64,000 nucleotides of DNA from Desulfurococcales archaeon (GTDB lineage Archaea > Thermoproteota > Thermoprotei_A > Sulfolobales > NBVN01): positions 1 to 64,000 of the forward strand of contig JAGDWD010000001.1 in assembly GCA_023255955.1 (NCBI GenBank), written 5' to 3'. The notes beneath the pieces were generated by a model. The model worked only from the letters and a program-made list of their open reading frames with translations, had not been told where the DNA came from and did no database searches. This document shows positions 41,294 through 51,188 of the stretch, in pieces. A program made the position numbers and the translations under genes. The stretch's first letter is position 1. Every line of letters begins with the position of its first letter.

Positions 41294-42253
41294 GTGAGGT
41301 GCGCAGAAGAAATACGGAGGTTGTGGCCCGTTGCGTACGCTAGGTGTGTAAGGGATAAGCTGGAGAAGGTGGTTCCACTCAGTAGTCACCTAGCGTTAAC
41401 TGCGTGCATCCAGCGATGTATAGCTAGGAGAAGGTTCATGCTGCAAGGTAGCGGACTTAAAGTCACACTGAGGGGTGGCTTAGAGAGGTTAGTGAGGGAA
41501 CTGGGAGAGGAAAAGGTGGAGGAGCTACCGTACGTCGCTGGCTTACTACATGACCTCGGTAAGGCCTCCACATACTATCTTACACGCTACTCACGGGAAG
41601 AGGTAACGTTCCCGGGACATGAGCACGTGATAGCGTTACTACTTGAGTACATGGCTTCGAAGGAGGAGAGCGAGGGGTATATAGCTGCGTACGATCTGCT
41701 CGCTAAGACCATCTCTCGGCACCATGCCGCGATGGATAAAAGACATCCTAATAAGTTCTTCTCTGGTTCTGGTTCGATTAGCTACATTAGCAAGGTACTG
41801 CGCGGCATGCTTCATCACACCTCGTTCATAAATAACCTAGCGAGGTACTGCGGAAGTCGGGACTCCCTCTGCTACTACACGCTGAACTCCATCAGTAGAT
41901 CCTTGAACGAGATTTCGAGGACGTGGGGTGAGGACACGCCCTCGAATATCCTACTCTATGCTAACCCCATCAAGATCTTCGGGCTCTCAGGGCTTGCGAG
42001 TGCGAGTGAGTTAACTGTGTATGCTTTCACAACAGTCTTAACCGGGACACTCATAGTAGCTGATAACATATCAGCAGAGTTCTGCGAGGAGAGGGGTAGT
42101 GATGATGGTGCTAGCAGTACCTACGTTACTTACTGGAAGTGGGAGCTGGGACTCAGAGGGGATGAGGGATTCAAGAATCTACTTAGAGACTGCCTCAACA
42201 GCTGCATCCCGGAACTTCCTGATGAATGTACGTACTTAAAAAGACATACCTAG
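41294..42253 (+). CDS. Cas3'' HD nuclease (type I-A)
   Basis: LLHDLGKASTYYL, FPGHEHVIALL, SRHHAAM. Confidence 0.88.
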   Translation: MRCAEEIRRLWPVAYARCVRDKLEKVVPLSSHLALTACIQRCIARRRFMLQGSGLKVTLRGGLERLVRELGEEKVEELPYVAGLLHDLGKASTYYLTRYSREEVTFPGHEHVIALLLEYMASKEESEGYIAAYDLLAKTISRHHAAMDKRHPNKFFSGSGSISYISKVLRGMLHHTSFINNLARYCGSRDSLCYYTLNSISRSLNEISRTWGEDTPSNILLYANPIKIFGLSGLASASELTVYAFTTVLTGTLIVADNISAEFCEERGSDDGASSTYVTYWKWELGLRGDEGFKNLLRDCLNSCIPELPDECTYLKRHT

Positions 42254-42536
42254 TTACCGATCCCACCACCAGGTCCGAGGTAGCTCAATTCCAAACCCTC
42301 GTTAACAGCTTTCACAGCTACCTACACAAATAAACTAGTGAAGACCGCATCCACCCATCTAACCCCACCCCCAACAATCTCCTCAACTATCCATATCTCC
42401 CACACTACAAGATCGCGAGAAGGTCTACTACCACATCTTACGAAAACCAGTCCCCAGCGAGCCAGCAAACTAGAGTAATATTAGATCGAGAGATACAGTC
42501 CCACTTCCTCACGGAACAGAAAACAAATACTGAAGT

Positions 42537-43882
42537 CCACCAATTCTATCCTTTAGATTCAAATACAACTTCGAGATCAATAAGCATAACCCATTCAACA
42601 TAGACCTTCAATTCTATCTTTTAGATTCCTGGTGATACTGTGGTATCAAATCCCCAACCCCCAAACTTCTTTCAATTCTATCCTTTAGATTCCTTGAGGG
42701 GCGTGAGGGGCGAACCTATCTAACCATAAGATATGAGCTTTCAATTCTATCTTTTAGATTCGGAGCTAGGGCACGACGTCCTAGTGCTCTGTGCCGGTAC
42801 TGGCCTTTCAATTCTATCTTTTAGATTCACGAATTCGACAAGACACGACCATCCGCCGATGCTTTGTTGCTCTTTCAATTCTATCTTTTAGATTCGTACT
42901 GCTTATCTGCTTTATGAACCTCTCAATGAACTTGTCCTTTCAATTCTATCTTTTAGATTCAAGTAGTAGAGACAGCAATAGAAATACTGACATCGCATAA
43001 GTACAGCTTTCAATTCTATCTTTTAGATTCCTCTGACTATCAGGTCATTACTGTCTACCACTACTCAAAAAGCTTTCAATTCTATCTTTTAGATTCATCC
43101 TCGTTAGTACATCTATCAGTTGCTTGAAGTCAGTAATCCTTTCAATTCTATCTTTTAGATTCGACCGCAAAAATACTTAGTGAGCAGCTCCACAGCTACC
43201 TTTCAATTCTATCTTTTAGATTCCTACACTTCGGTGTTGGCGTGAATCCAGCCAACGTTAAGGTGCTTTCAATTCTATCTTTTAGATTCGGTGCTGGTGA
43301 AGTGTCGATAAGATTCAGCTTCCCAGTTCTTTCAATTCTATCTTTTAGATTCTCGGCTTCCCCATAGGCACGGCCCCGTATATACTGTTCGTTCTTTCAA
43401 TTCTATCTTTTAGATTCAGATCCATCTGGTGAGATCTTCACGGCATAGTCGTCCACTTTCAATTCTATCTTTTAGATTCGAGGGGGAGCCTAGGCAACCC
43501 TCTTACCCTCCTGCCTCTTCTTTCAATTCTATCTTTTAGATTCGGGTGTGGCTTTCCCGCGGGGTCGACCCGTTCGGCCCTAGAGCTTTCAATTCTATCT
43601 TTTAGATTCGAAAGCCTCGCCTTTTAAGGCGGGGATGGATAGAAAAGCTTATACTTTCAATTCTATCTTTTAGATTCTGGGGTCTGCCTGGAGCCAGAGG
43701 ACAAGACCATCACGAACCCTTTCAATTCTATCTTTTAGATTCAGAGCATAGTCCGGGTTGGTCACTAGGAATTTGAGGACTTCTGAGTCTTTCAATTCTA
43801 TCTTTTAGATTCTTAGAGCAAGTTCTAATGTAGCCAATCCTTCTGCTTATTTAGTGTACTTTCAATTCTATCTTTTAGATTC
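42537..43882 (-). CRISPR. CRISPR array 2: same 24-nt repeat, ~21 repeats, leader on right; left-end repeats degenerate
   Basis: Repeats read from 42537 to 43859; first three carry substitutions (e.g. TATCCTTTAG). Confidence 0.98.
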
Positions 43883-44065
43883 TGTGTGTTGGGCCTGCAT
43901 CTCTATCTATCAGATTCAGATCCAAGTATTATTTGTGTCTAGATATTTAAGTTTTTCCTCCAGGTAAGTCGCTCAGCTCCCTAGAGTATTTTTAAGTGGG
44001 GTCCGCGAAGCCTCCCAACCCTGTCTGTACATCGAGATCCTATGGAAACCATAGGAAAACTGATT
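43883..44065 (-). promoter_or_regulatory. CRISPR leader, array 2
   Basis: Same sequence as array 1 leader with few changes. Confidence 0.85.
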
Positions 44066-44150
44066 AAGTTTATATGTAGAGAAAAGTGATGGAGTATCGT
44101 AGGCTTATAGACCGAAAAGCTTATATTGGCTCAGTGGTTTTCCTAAGGCT

Positions 44151-44237
44151 ACCTTAGGAAAAACTAGGGAGGTTTTTCTATGTAATGGAATGTAGGGGTT
44201 TATAAGCTTTTCTGTTTTCTGGTCTCATGTGTGTTCC
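44151..44237 (+). promoter_or_regulatory. Conserved ~85-bp promoter element, copy 3 (adaptation operon promoter)
   Basis: Same as 1-85 and 31091-31175; precedes csa1-cas1-cas2-cas4. Confidence 0.82.
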
Positions 44238-44395
44238 TTTGTTTTTCTTGGGTTGTTCCTATGGTTTCTTTGGGTTGTTTTGGTTGTGGTTGTTTGGGGT
44301 GGTTTGGGTTTCTTCCTATGGTTTTCTTGGGTGGGTTTTCTGGGTTTCTTGGGCTGTGTGTTTAGTTTTTCTGTGTTGGGGTTTGGTGGTGGTTT

Positions 44396-45259
44396 GTGTT
44401 GGTTGTTAGGTCTGAGGTTTTGTTGAGGTGGTTGAGGGTTTTGAGGTCTTATGCTGAGAGCTACCCTGTTGAGCCTGGTTTGAGGGGTTGGTCGTGGCAG
44501 TTTCCTCCGGTTAGGCCCAGGGCTTTTCTGGGGCTTTCGGTTTATGATGTTGCTTCGTACTGTCCTAGTAGGAGGGATGTGTGGCTTAGGAGGGTTGCTG
44601 GGGTTAGGGCTCAGCCTTCTCAGGCTATGAGGTTCGGTTTGGAGGTTCACGAGGTTATATCTAGTGTTGTTAGGGTTGTCAGGTCCTATCTGAGGGCTCC
44701 GAGGGACCTGCCCAGGGTTTTCAAGGCTGTTGAGAAGCTCGTGGTGTCCAGGACTGCTGGGCTGGCCTCGCCTGAGTTGGTTAGGCTTGTCGAGGAGGTT
44801 GCTTGGCTCACCTACCACACAGTGGTCTCCGAGTGGTTCTGGTCTCAGTGTAGCTCGTTCCTAGCACCAGCAATGCTCTCCCTGAGTGAGGTGAGGGTTG
44901 ACGGGACCCCGGTAGGGCTCAGCAGTAACCTCAGGGTTGACGCGATACCGGTATCGAACGTAGTCGTGGACTTCAAGGTAGGTAGGAGGAGTGATAACCA
45001 CGAACTATCCGTAACAGCCTACGCGATGGCCCTGGAAGCGAGCCTGGAGGTCCCGGTCGACTACGGGCTACTAGTGTACATAGGCTGGAACGGAGGTGTT
45101 CAAGTAGATGTTAAGGGCGTGTACGTAGGGCCTGACCTGAGGAGGACCTTCATAGACTCGAGAGATGAGGTCATAGACATGGTCCTCAGCAGTAGGGAAC
45201 CACCCAAAGCAGTAGAGTGCCCCAACACGTGCCCCTACCTCGAGGTGTGCGGTAAGTGA
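44396..45259 (+). CDS. csa1: Csa1 (Cas4-family) adaptation protein
   Basis: GLSVYDVASYCPSRRDVWLRRV..RFGLEVHEVI..VDFKVGRRSDNHELSVTAYAMALE..ECPNTCPYLEVCGK Cys cluster. Confidence 0.88.
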   Translation: MLVVRSEVLLRWLRVLRSYAESYPVEPGLRGWSWQFPPVRPRAFLGLSVYDVASYCPSRRDVWLRRVAGVRAQPSQAMRFGLEVHEVISSVVRVVRSYLRAPRDLPRVFKAVEKLVVSRTAGLASPELVRLVEEVAWLTYHTVVSEWFWSQCSSFLAPAMLSLSEVRVDGTPVGLSSNLRVDAIPVSNVVVDFKVGRRSDNHELSVTAYAMALEASLEVPVDYGLLVYIGWNGGVQVDVKGVYVGPDLRRTFIDSRDEVIDMVLSSREPPKAVECPNTCPYLEVCGK

Positions 45260-46242
45260 GGACACTCATAATCAGAGACTACGGAATCAAGCTGAGGGTC
45301 AGGAAGGGACTCATAGTGATCCAGTCCAGGAAGGGTAGTGAGGTAGTACCTCTAGGTGAGGTGGAATCAATCCTCATCCTAACCTCGGGAGTATCGATAA
45401 CGTCGAAGGTCCTGAGGAAGCTTACGTCAGCCGGTATCCAGCTAGCTGTAGCTGATAGTAGGGGGATGCCCGTAGCCGTAATCCACCACCCATTCACAAC
45501 GAAGACCGTAGTAACCAGGAGGGCTCAGTACGAGTCCCTACACAACGGTAAGGCCTTGGAGGTAGTGAAGGTTGTGGCTACATCTAAGCTGGGTAACCAG
45601 GCAGGGCTACTCAGAAGGCTTAGAAGAGCTACGCACATTAAGGAGCTTACCGAGGCTGAGGAGAGGGTGCTTGCGGTAGCTGAGGAGGTGGGGAGGTTGA
45701 GGACCAGCTCTATAGAGGAGCTCAGGCAGAGAGTGATGAACTTGGAGGCCGAGGCAGCTAGGACCTACTGGGGAGCTTTAGCACTGACCCTACCGAAGGA
45801 GCTTGGATTCGAAGGGCGTGACCAGGAGGGGGTGGACCCGGTGAACGCAGCTCTAAACTACGGATACGGGATCCTCTACTCCAAGGCATGGTCCTCAGTA
45901 GCCCTGGTAGGTCTAGACCCATACGCAGGCTTCCTACACGTAGATAGATCCGGCAAGCCAGTCCTAGTATTCGACGTTGTCGAGGTTTTCAGGCCTGTAG
46001 CTGTTGACTACCCCATAGTTAAGGCCTTCAGGTCGGGAGCTAAGCTAGCGATCAAGAGTGGTTTACTAGACTACGAGTCCAGAGCTAAGGTAGCTAGGAC
46101 AGTCCTGGAAGGGCTTAAGGAGAAGTTCTCCGGTTGGGGTGAGGTCAAGGAGGTTGAGGCCTGGATCAAGACTTTCTCACTATCCCTAGCTTCCTACCTT
46201 AGGGGAGACTCAGAGCTCAGACCCCTAGTCTTCAGGTGGTAA
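45256..46242 (+). CDS. cas1: Cas1
   Basis: DYGIKLRVRKGLIVI..VPLGEVESILILTSGVSITSKVLRKLTSAGIQLAVAD..DPVNAALNYGYGILY..GLDPYAGFLHVDRSGKPVLVFDVVEVFRPVAVD. Confidence 0.97.
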   Translation: MRTLIIRDYGIKLRVRKGLIVIQSRKGSEVVPLGEVESILILTSGVSITSKVLRKLTSAGIQLAVADSRGMPVAVIHHPFTTKTVVTRRAQYESLHNGKALEVVKVVATSKLGNQAGLLRRLRRATHIKELTEAEERVLAVAEEVGRLRTSSIEELRQRVMNLEAEAARTYWGALALTLPKELGFEGRDQEGVDPVNAALNYGYGILYSKAWSSVALVGLDPYAGFLHVDRSGKPVLVFDVVEVFRPVAVDYPIVKAFRSGAKLAIKSGLLDYESRAKVARTVLEGLKEKFSGWGEVKEVEAWIKTFSLSLASYLRGDSELRPLVFRW

Positions 46243-46243
46243 C

Positions 46244-46525
46244 TTGAGGCTCCTAGTGGTTTACGATATAGGTGATAACGTAAGGAGGGAGGAGTTCGCT
46301 AGGAGACTGCAGGCTATGGGGTTAGTGAGAATCCAGAGGTCCTGCTTCCTGGGTAGGGGAGGTCTGGATAAAGCTAAGGAGATACTGAGGCTAGCTGAGA
46401 GGTACATAGACGTATCGAGGGACGTAGTCCACGTAATACCCCTAGATGAGTACAGCTTCAGGTACGTGAGGTTCGTCGGGGTACCCTTCAGTAGGCAGGG
46501 GGTTGAGGGGGTGGAGTATGCTTAA
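46244..46525 (+). CDS. cas2: Cas2
   Basis: RLLVVYDIGDNVRREEFARRLQAMGLVRIQRSCFLGRG. Confidence 0.93.
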   Translation: MRLLVVYDIGDNVRREEFARRLQAMGLVRIQRSCFLGRGGLDKAKEILRLAERYIDVSRDVVHVIPLDEYSFRYVRFVGVPFSRQGVEGVEYA

Positions 46526-47078
46526 CCCTAAGACCTCGGAATACGTGACCTCCTGGGACGTTAAGCAGTACATCTACTGCCCGACGATAGTGTGGATAAA
46601 GAGTGTGGTAGGGGTTGAGGAGCCTGCTGACATCAACATGGAGTTAGGTAAGTCCAGGGAGTACGGTAGGACAGCCCTCAATTCCCTAAGCCTACCGAGA
46701 CCACTACGCTTCGAGGTGTGGGTTAGGAACCCCTCTGCTGGGCTAGCCGGTGTCGTCGACGTCCTAGCTGGGGACGGTAGGTTCGAGGTTGCTGAGGTTA
46801 AGGCCTACGAGCGTAGGGGGTTCGAGCACTTCAGGCTCCAGCTCATGTTCTACTCCTACCTAGTTACGGTCAGCTTAGGGCCGGTCACCAAGGCCCACCT
46901 AGTTCTTGGGAGGTCCTACCGTACCTACCCCATCACTGAGAGGTCCCTGACGGAGGTATCTAGGCTGGTTAGGAAGGTGCGGCAGGTGCGGGATCTGGAG
47001 AGGCCCCCGCCATCACCCTACGCTAGGAGCTCTAGGTGTTTGAGGTGCTGGTACAGGAGGTACTGCCCGTGGCTCTAG
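46503..47078 (+). CDS. cas4: Cas4 (Dna2-like exonuclease)
   Basis: TSWDVKQYIYCPTIVW..GVVDVLAGDGRFEVAEVKAYE..SSRCLRCWYRRYCPW. Confidence 0.9.
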   Translation: MRGWSMLNPKTSEYVTSWDVKQYIYCPTIVWIKSVVGVEEPADINMELGKSREYGRTALNSLSLPRPLRFEVWVRNPSAGLAGVVDVLAGDGRFEVAEVKAYERRGFEHFRLQLMFYSYLVTVSLGPVTKAHLVLGRSYRTYPITERSLTEVSRLVRKVRQVRDLERPPPSPYARSSRCLRCWYRRYCPWL

Positions 47079-47117
47079 CTCCCCCGGATTGTCGGAGTGT
47101 TGTTTTAAGCTACCGTA

Positions 47118-47771
47118 TTGTTTCTCTACGGGGGTTTAGTGGGGAGGAGGTTCATCATATCCCTAGGCTTCCACGAGGATAGGGCTATCAGGAGATTGAC
47201 CATGTCCTCAGCCTCCAGGGACGATGAGGTCTTCCTAATCACGGCGTCGACCTCCCCAGCTGTCTTGAGGGCCTACGACTCCCTAGTTAGTTTCTGCAGG
47301 AAGGCCGGGCTCCGGGAGCCTAAGCTCGTTGAGGTTCCTTCAGACCTCTACGGGGGTGTTGCTAAGATAGCTGAGCTAGTTCTAGGCTTTGAAGGGCCGG
47401 TCGTGGTCGATCTATCTGGTGGTATGAGGTACCTAGCTGTCCTGGGGATGCTGGCTCTGTTCCTAGCTAGGCGTAGAGCTGTTGTCTATGTCCAGCCTGA
47501 GGGTGAGGGGCAGGACCTGGAGATCCCGGAGTCTGTTATGGACCTAGCACACACGTCTCTCCAGGACCTCGAGAGATCCATCCTAAAGATGGTAGCTGGG
47601 AGTGAGGGACTTAGAGTTGAGGATGTGGCTAGGTCCTTAGGTAGGTCCCCTAAGACGGTTGCTAACGCTGTATCTAGGCTTCAGAGGCTGGGTCTAGTGG
47701 TTAGGAGGGGTAGGTCGGGCGGTCTCCACCTGACGAGTGTTGGTAGGCTAGCAGTCCTACTGGGTGTCTAG
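47118..47771 (+). CDS. csa3: Csa3-type CARF-wHTH regulator (second copy)
   Basis: SLGFHEDRAIRRL..VVVDLSGGMRYLAVLGMLALFLARRRAVVYVQPEGEG..wHTH RVEDVARSLGRSPKTVANAVSRLQRLGLVVR. Confidence 0.88.
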   Translation: MFLYGGLVGRRFIISLGFHEDRAIRRLTMSSASRDDEVFLITASTSPAVLRAYDSLVSFCRKAGLREPKLVEVPSDLYGGVAKIAELVLGFEGPVVVDLSGGMRYLAVLGMLALFLARRRAVVYVQPEGEGQDLEIPESVMDLAHTSLQDLERSILKMVAGSEGLRVEDVARSLGRSPKTVANAVSRLQRLGLVVRRGRSGGLHLTSVGRLAVLLGV

Positions 47772-48627
47772 GTTGTTCGTGTCTGTAGCTAGGGTCGTCG
47801 TCGTTCCTCTAGGGACGTGTTTAGGGCCCCCGGTCTCGTCTAAGATCCTCAAGTACTGCTTCAGTAACTACCTGAGGAGGAAGGTCGTAGGCTCCCTCAC
47901 CAACCTGTCCATCTCAATGCTCTTCAACGACTCCAAACCCCTCTACTCCAGCGGCGATAACCCGGTAGTCCTCGAAGCAGGTAGGAGGTATGTAGGTAGG
48001 ATCAGTGCTATAGATGAGGATACCTGGCTCCTCGACACCTTCTCCAGTTTAGGGCCCGACTTCAGGTGCTCAGGTAGCTACGGGGACCTCGCGATCTCGG
48101 TTGAGGAGGTTGAGGTAGTACCTATGAGTAGCTTGAAGCTCGACCTACCCGAGGTTTTCAAGATAGTGTTCAGAACACCGACAATCCTCTCATCTAAACT
48201 CATGTGCCCACCAACCCTAGCCGATAAGGTGAAACCCATGCACAAGCTAATCCCCCAAGCATCCCTCATATTCTCCCACCTACTAAGAACTTGGAACACG
48301 TTCGCACCACCAGAACTGAAGATAGGAAAGCAGAGTGAGTGGGCACCGTACCTCCTAGGAAGGCAGGCAGACATAACCCTAGTAGAGATAGACTACAACA
48401 TAAAACCAGAGACAGTAGTGATAGGTAGGGACAGCCAGGGAAAACTAAGAGAAGTAAGAGGATTCAGAGGCTGGGTAATATACAGATCAACAGCACCAAG
48501 AAAACTCCACGAAATATACTCAAAACTCCTAGCACTAGCACAACTAGTAGGAGTAGGAAGATCAAGAGGAATAGGCCTAGGACACGTAACCATAGAAACA
48601 CCCACCCACAACACCCCCACACAATAG
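47764..48627 (+). CDS. cas6: Cas6 pre-crRNA endonuclease
   Basis: C-terminal glycine-rich loop LVGVGRSRGIGLGHV and LREVRGFRGWVIY. Confidence 0.88.
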   Translation: MSRLFVSVARVVVVPLGTCLGPPVSSKILKYCFSNYLRRKVVGSLTNLSISMLFNDSKPLYSSGDNPVVLEAGRRYVGRISAIDEDTWLLDTFSSLGPDFRCSGSYGDLAISVEEVEVVPMSSLKLDLPEVFKIVFRTPTILSSKLMCPPTLADKVKPMHKLIPQASLIFSHLLRTWNTFAPPELKIGKQSEWAPYLLGRQADITLVEIDYNIKPETVVIGRDSQGKLREVRGFRGWVIYRSTAPRKLHEIYSKLLALAQLVGVGRSRGIGLGHVTIETPTHNTPTQ

Positions 48628-49183
48628 ATCCCCCAACCTTAAATCCATAGCAGACCCCACCGCTACATCCCAGCAATAGAAGCCTAACACTCCACTCTAC
48701 GTAGACCTCATCATTAACAGGTAGAACACACTCACTGAATACCCACATCCACACACCGAGTAATTGTAGAAGGCAAGACTGAGCCTACACCCTATATATG
48801 TGGAACCCTCAGCTACCCTACTTAAGTCCGAACCACCTAGCTTTTCCTTCTAGCCTGCTGAAAGCCTTGTTATAGTGCATCATGTTAGTATTCGCATGCC
48901 TCCCTCAGGGACTTCGGAGACTGTCTAGGCTAGCTGGAGGAGGCTTGGTATGCTCCTGCTCTGAGTAGCCTGGGTTTTGGACTCCATAGACATAATTAAG
49001 GTTGCCTGCTACTACGTAATTAAACTGTTGCTACGTTTATAACTCTCTACCTAGAATTTTAATGCGCTGAGAATTGAACAACGTGGTGGGTTAGCCGTGG
49101 ACAACGCTAATTGCATGTTTGCTGACGATAGAAAAGCAGGGTACTTAACTGAGAAAGGTTTAAGAGTATTTCGGTAGGATCGT

Positions 49184-49741
49184 ATGGTTCGTCTTGTGAA
49201 GATAGAGGTGGCATGCTTGAGACTTATAGTTGAATACCCCATCGATATTGTTTTAGCTGGTGTGAGAAAGTTCCTGCCTGTTGTTTATGTAGATAATGCT
49301 GGAGTTGAGTTTGATAGGGAGTACCCTGTAAAGCTAAGATTCTCCCCCAACATTCCCCCAAGGAAGCGTCCTGAAGGGTCTTCAGTCGTCCTCTACATGC
49401 TTCTCTACCTCGCTAAACATAAGCCCGTTATTAAGCTTGGAAGCGTATCGTACAATAATAGCTCAGCAGCTATGCTGTGGGCTCAAGCACCTATATACGC
49501 GAGAGTTGTCGGGGTGTTTCATCTTACGAAAACAGTTAACTTAGAGGAACTCGAGAATTCTAGTTTAAAAATCCTGTCAAGCTCCGAATACGCAAACATG
49601 TTCAGGTTCGTAACCAGGAGGGATGTCCTGTTTAGTAGTCGTAGTATTGTTGAGATGTGGCTCAGCCCTAACCGGAGCGGTGTAGAAAAGCTTGTTAGTG
49701 AAGTTGATAGTGCCGCGGAGTTCCTTCTAGAAGGGTTATAG
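49184..49741 (+). CDS. Hypothetical protein
   Basis: 185-aa ORF with coherent codon usage; no family recognised. Confidence 0.45.
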   Translation: MVRLVKIEVACLRLIVEYPIDIVLAGVRKFLPVVYVDNAGVEFDREYPVKLRFSPNIPPRKRPEGSSVVLYMLLYLAKHKPVIKLGSVSYNNSSAAMLWAQAPIYARVVGVFHLTKTVNLEELENSSLKILSSSEYANMFRFVTRRDVLFSSRSIVEMWLSPNRSGVEKLVSEVDSAAEFLLEGL

Positions 49742-50102
49742 GTTATTAGCTCTAAAACATTACCAAGCATTATTGATACCGTTGTTGATGATAATTATTA
49801 TGCTGTTGATGCTTATGCCGTATCAACCCCCGGCAAGAGAGGAACATAACCCCCGTATAGGGGGTTCCTAGAAAACAAAACAAACTAGGGATGTACCCAT
49901 TCCAAGTTATCGCTAGGAGTACGTTCAACGAGGTTCTCGGCACCATAAACCTAGTGCTCGTCATACTGCCGCATAGCCTCCCAGTAGAGGTAGTGAATTA
50001 CCTGCACATACTGCTAAGCTACTATAATATATTTAGACTTTCATCAATGGGATACAGTACGTCATCTGGTTCCTCCTAAGCAGCTTTCTACGAGATAGAG
50101 GA

Positions 50103-50729
50103 ATGAGCTTCACCGACATAAAGGCCATCTACGAGTTCTTCAAACGCAGGGAGGTGAGCAACGGCACGGTCGGAGACCTCATCGAGATGATGGCGAACAA
50201 GGGAATAATCGTGAAGAGGCAGGGCAGGTACTACACCGCTGTAGACGATGAGGAGCTAATCCTAGAGCTAATAGATGCTAAACGGGTTAGAAGCGGCCGG
50301 AAGGGTGCCAAACAATTGCTAGAGACACTTGCCACGGATTCGGAAGCAGAAGGCAGAGGCACCGCAAGGGAGAAGACCATTCCACTAGCTGTCAAGAGGG
50401 TGCTTCGCATTGCTGAAAGGCTAGTAGAGCAGGGTCAGACACGAAGAGCGCTGGGGCTAATACAGCACACCCTCGTAGGCACGCGGGAGAATGGAAGATG
50501 GGTACTGTGGATTGACGACATATTCATCTACTGGGAGAAGAAGGCTAAACCCAACTACCACTACTTCCGCTCCGAAAGGCTAGCGGAAATACTTCGGGAT
50601 ATGGGCTTCAGGCAGGAGTTCGTACACGTGCAGCCAGTAGGCGGCCTAATAAAGGCGTGCTTCCATGACAGTTACAGAGAAGCGAGGAAAATACACTACA
50701 TACTTAAAACCATGGGACGGCTAGCTTAG
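50103..50729 (+). CDS. Hypothetical wHTH-like protein
   Basis: N-terminal DIKAIYEFFKRREVSNGTVGDLIEMMANKGIIVKRQGRYYT looks like winged helix. Confidence 0.5.
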   Translation: MSFTDIKAIYEFFKRREVSNGTVGDLIEMMANKGIIVKRQGRYYTAVDDEELILELIDAKRVRSGRKGAKQLLETLATDSEAEGRGTAREKTIPLAVKRVLRIAERLVEQGQTRRALGLIQHTLVGTRENGRWVLWIDDIFIYWEKKAKPNYHYFRSERLAEILRDMGFRQEFVHVQPVGGLIKACFHDSYREARKIHYILKTMGRLA

Positions 50730-51188
50730 GGATCGCCACTAATACTATATATAGCTGTCTACCCCGATAACACCGGGGGATTTAGGCTAGAAACCATCTA
50801 TGGAGAGTTAGTAGCGGAGGTAAACTACAACCCCGCACAAGCACGTGCAATTACCAAACACCTCGTTGTGCCCGAAGAACACGTGAACAAGAAGAACGAC
50901 AACACCTACTTCAAGTACCAGCGGTAAACCCCGAGAGCTATTCTCTCAGCGGAAAAACACAAGACCATCACACCCATAGCTATATCGTATAAATATTCAT
51001 TTCAAGCAACACTCCAACATTCAAATCTGTGGAAACCAGTGGTGTAGGCTATGAGGAGTGGAGAGGGAAGTAAATATAATAGGCATACGAAGGCCTGTAG
51101 TAAAAAGCATTGCTATAGAGGGAAAACAAATACTGTCATAAAAGTTTTTTAACTTTCTTACCTTAACTTTATAACTTGGGGTGTAAAG

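Noticed and set aside
44225-44818. 197-aa minus-strand ORF opposite csa1
   Set aside because: Pro/Asn/Lys low-complexity artefact of the 89% G+T stretch on the + strand
48464-48754. 96-aa minus-strand ORF overlapping cas6 3' end
   Set aside because: Leu/Val/Gly low-complexity translation; treated as evidence of antisense transcription/skew, not as a gene
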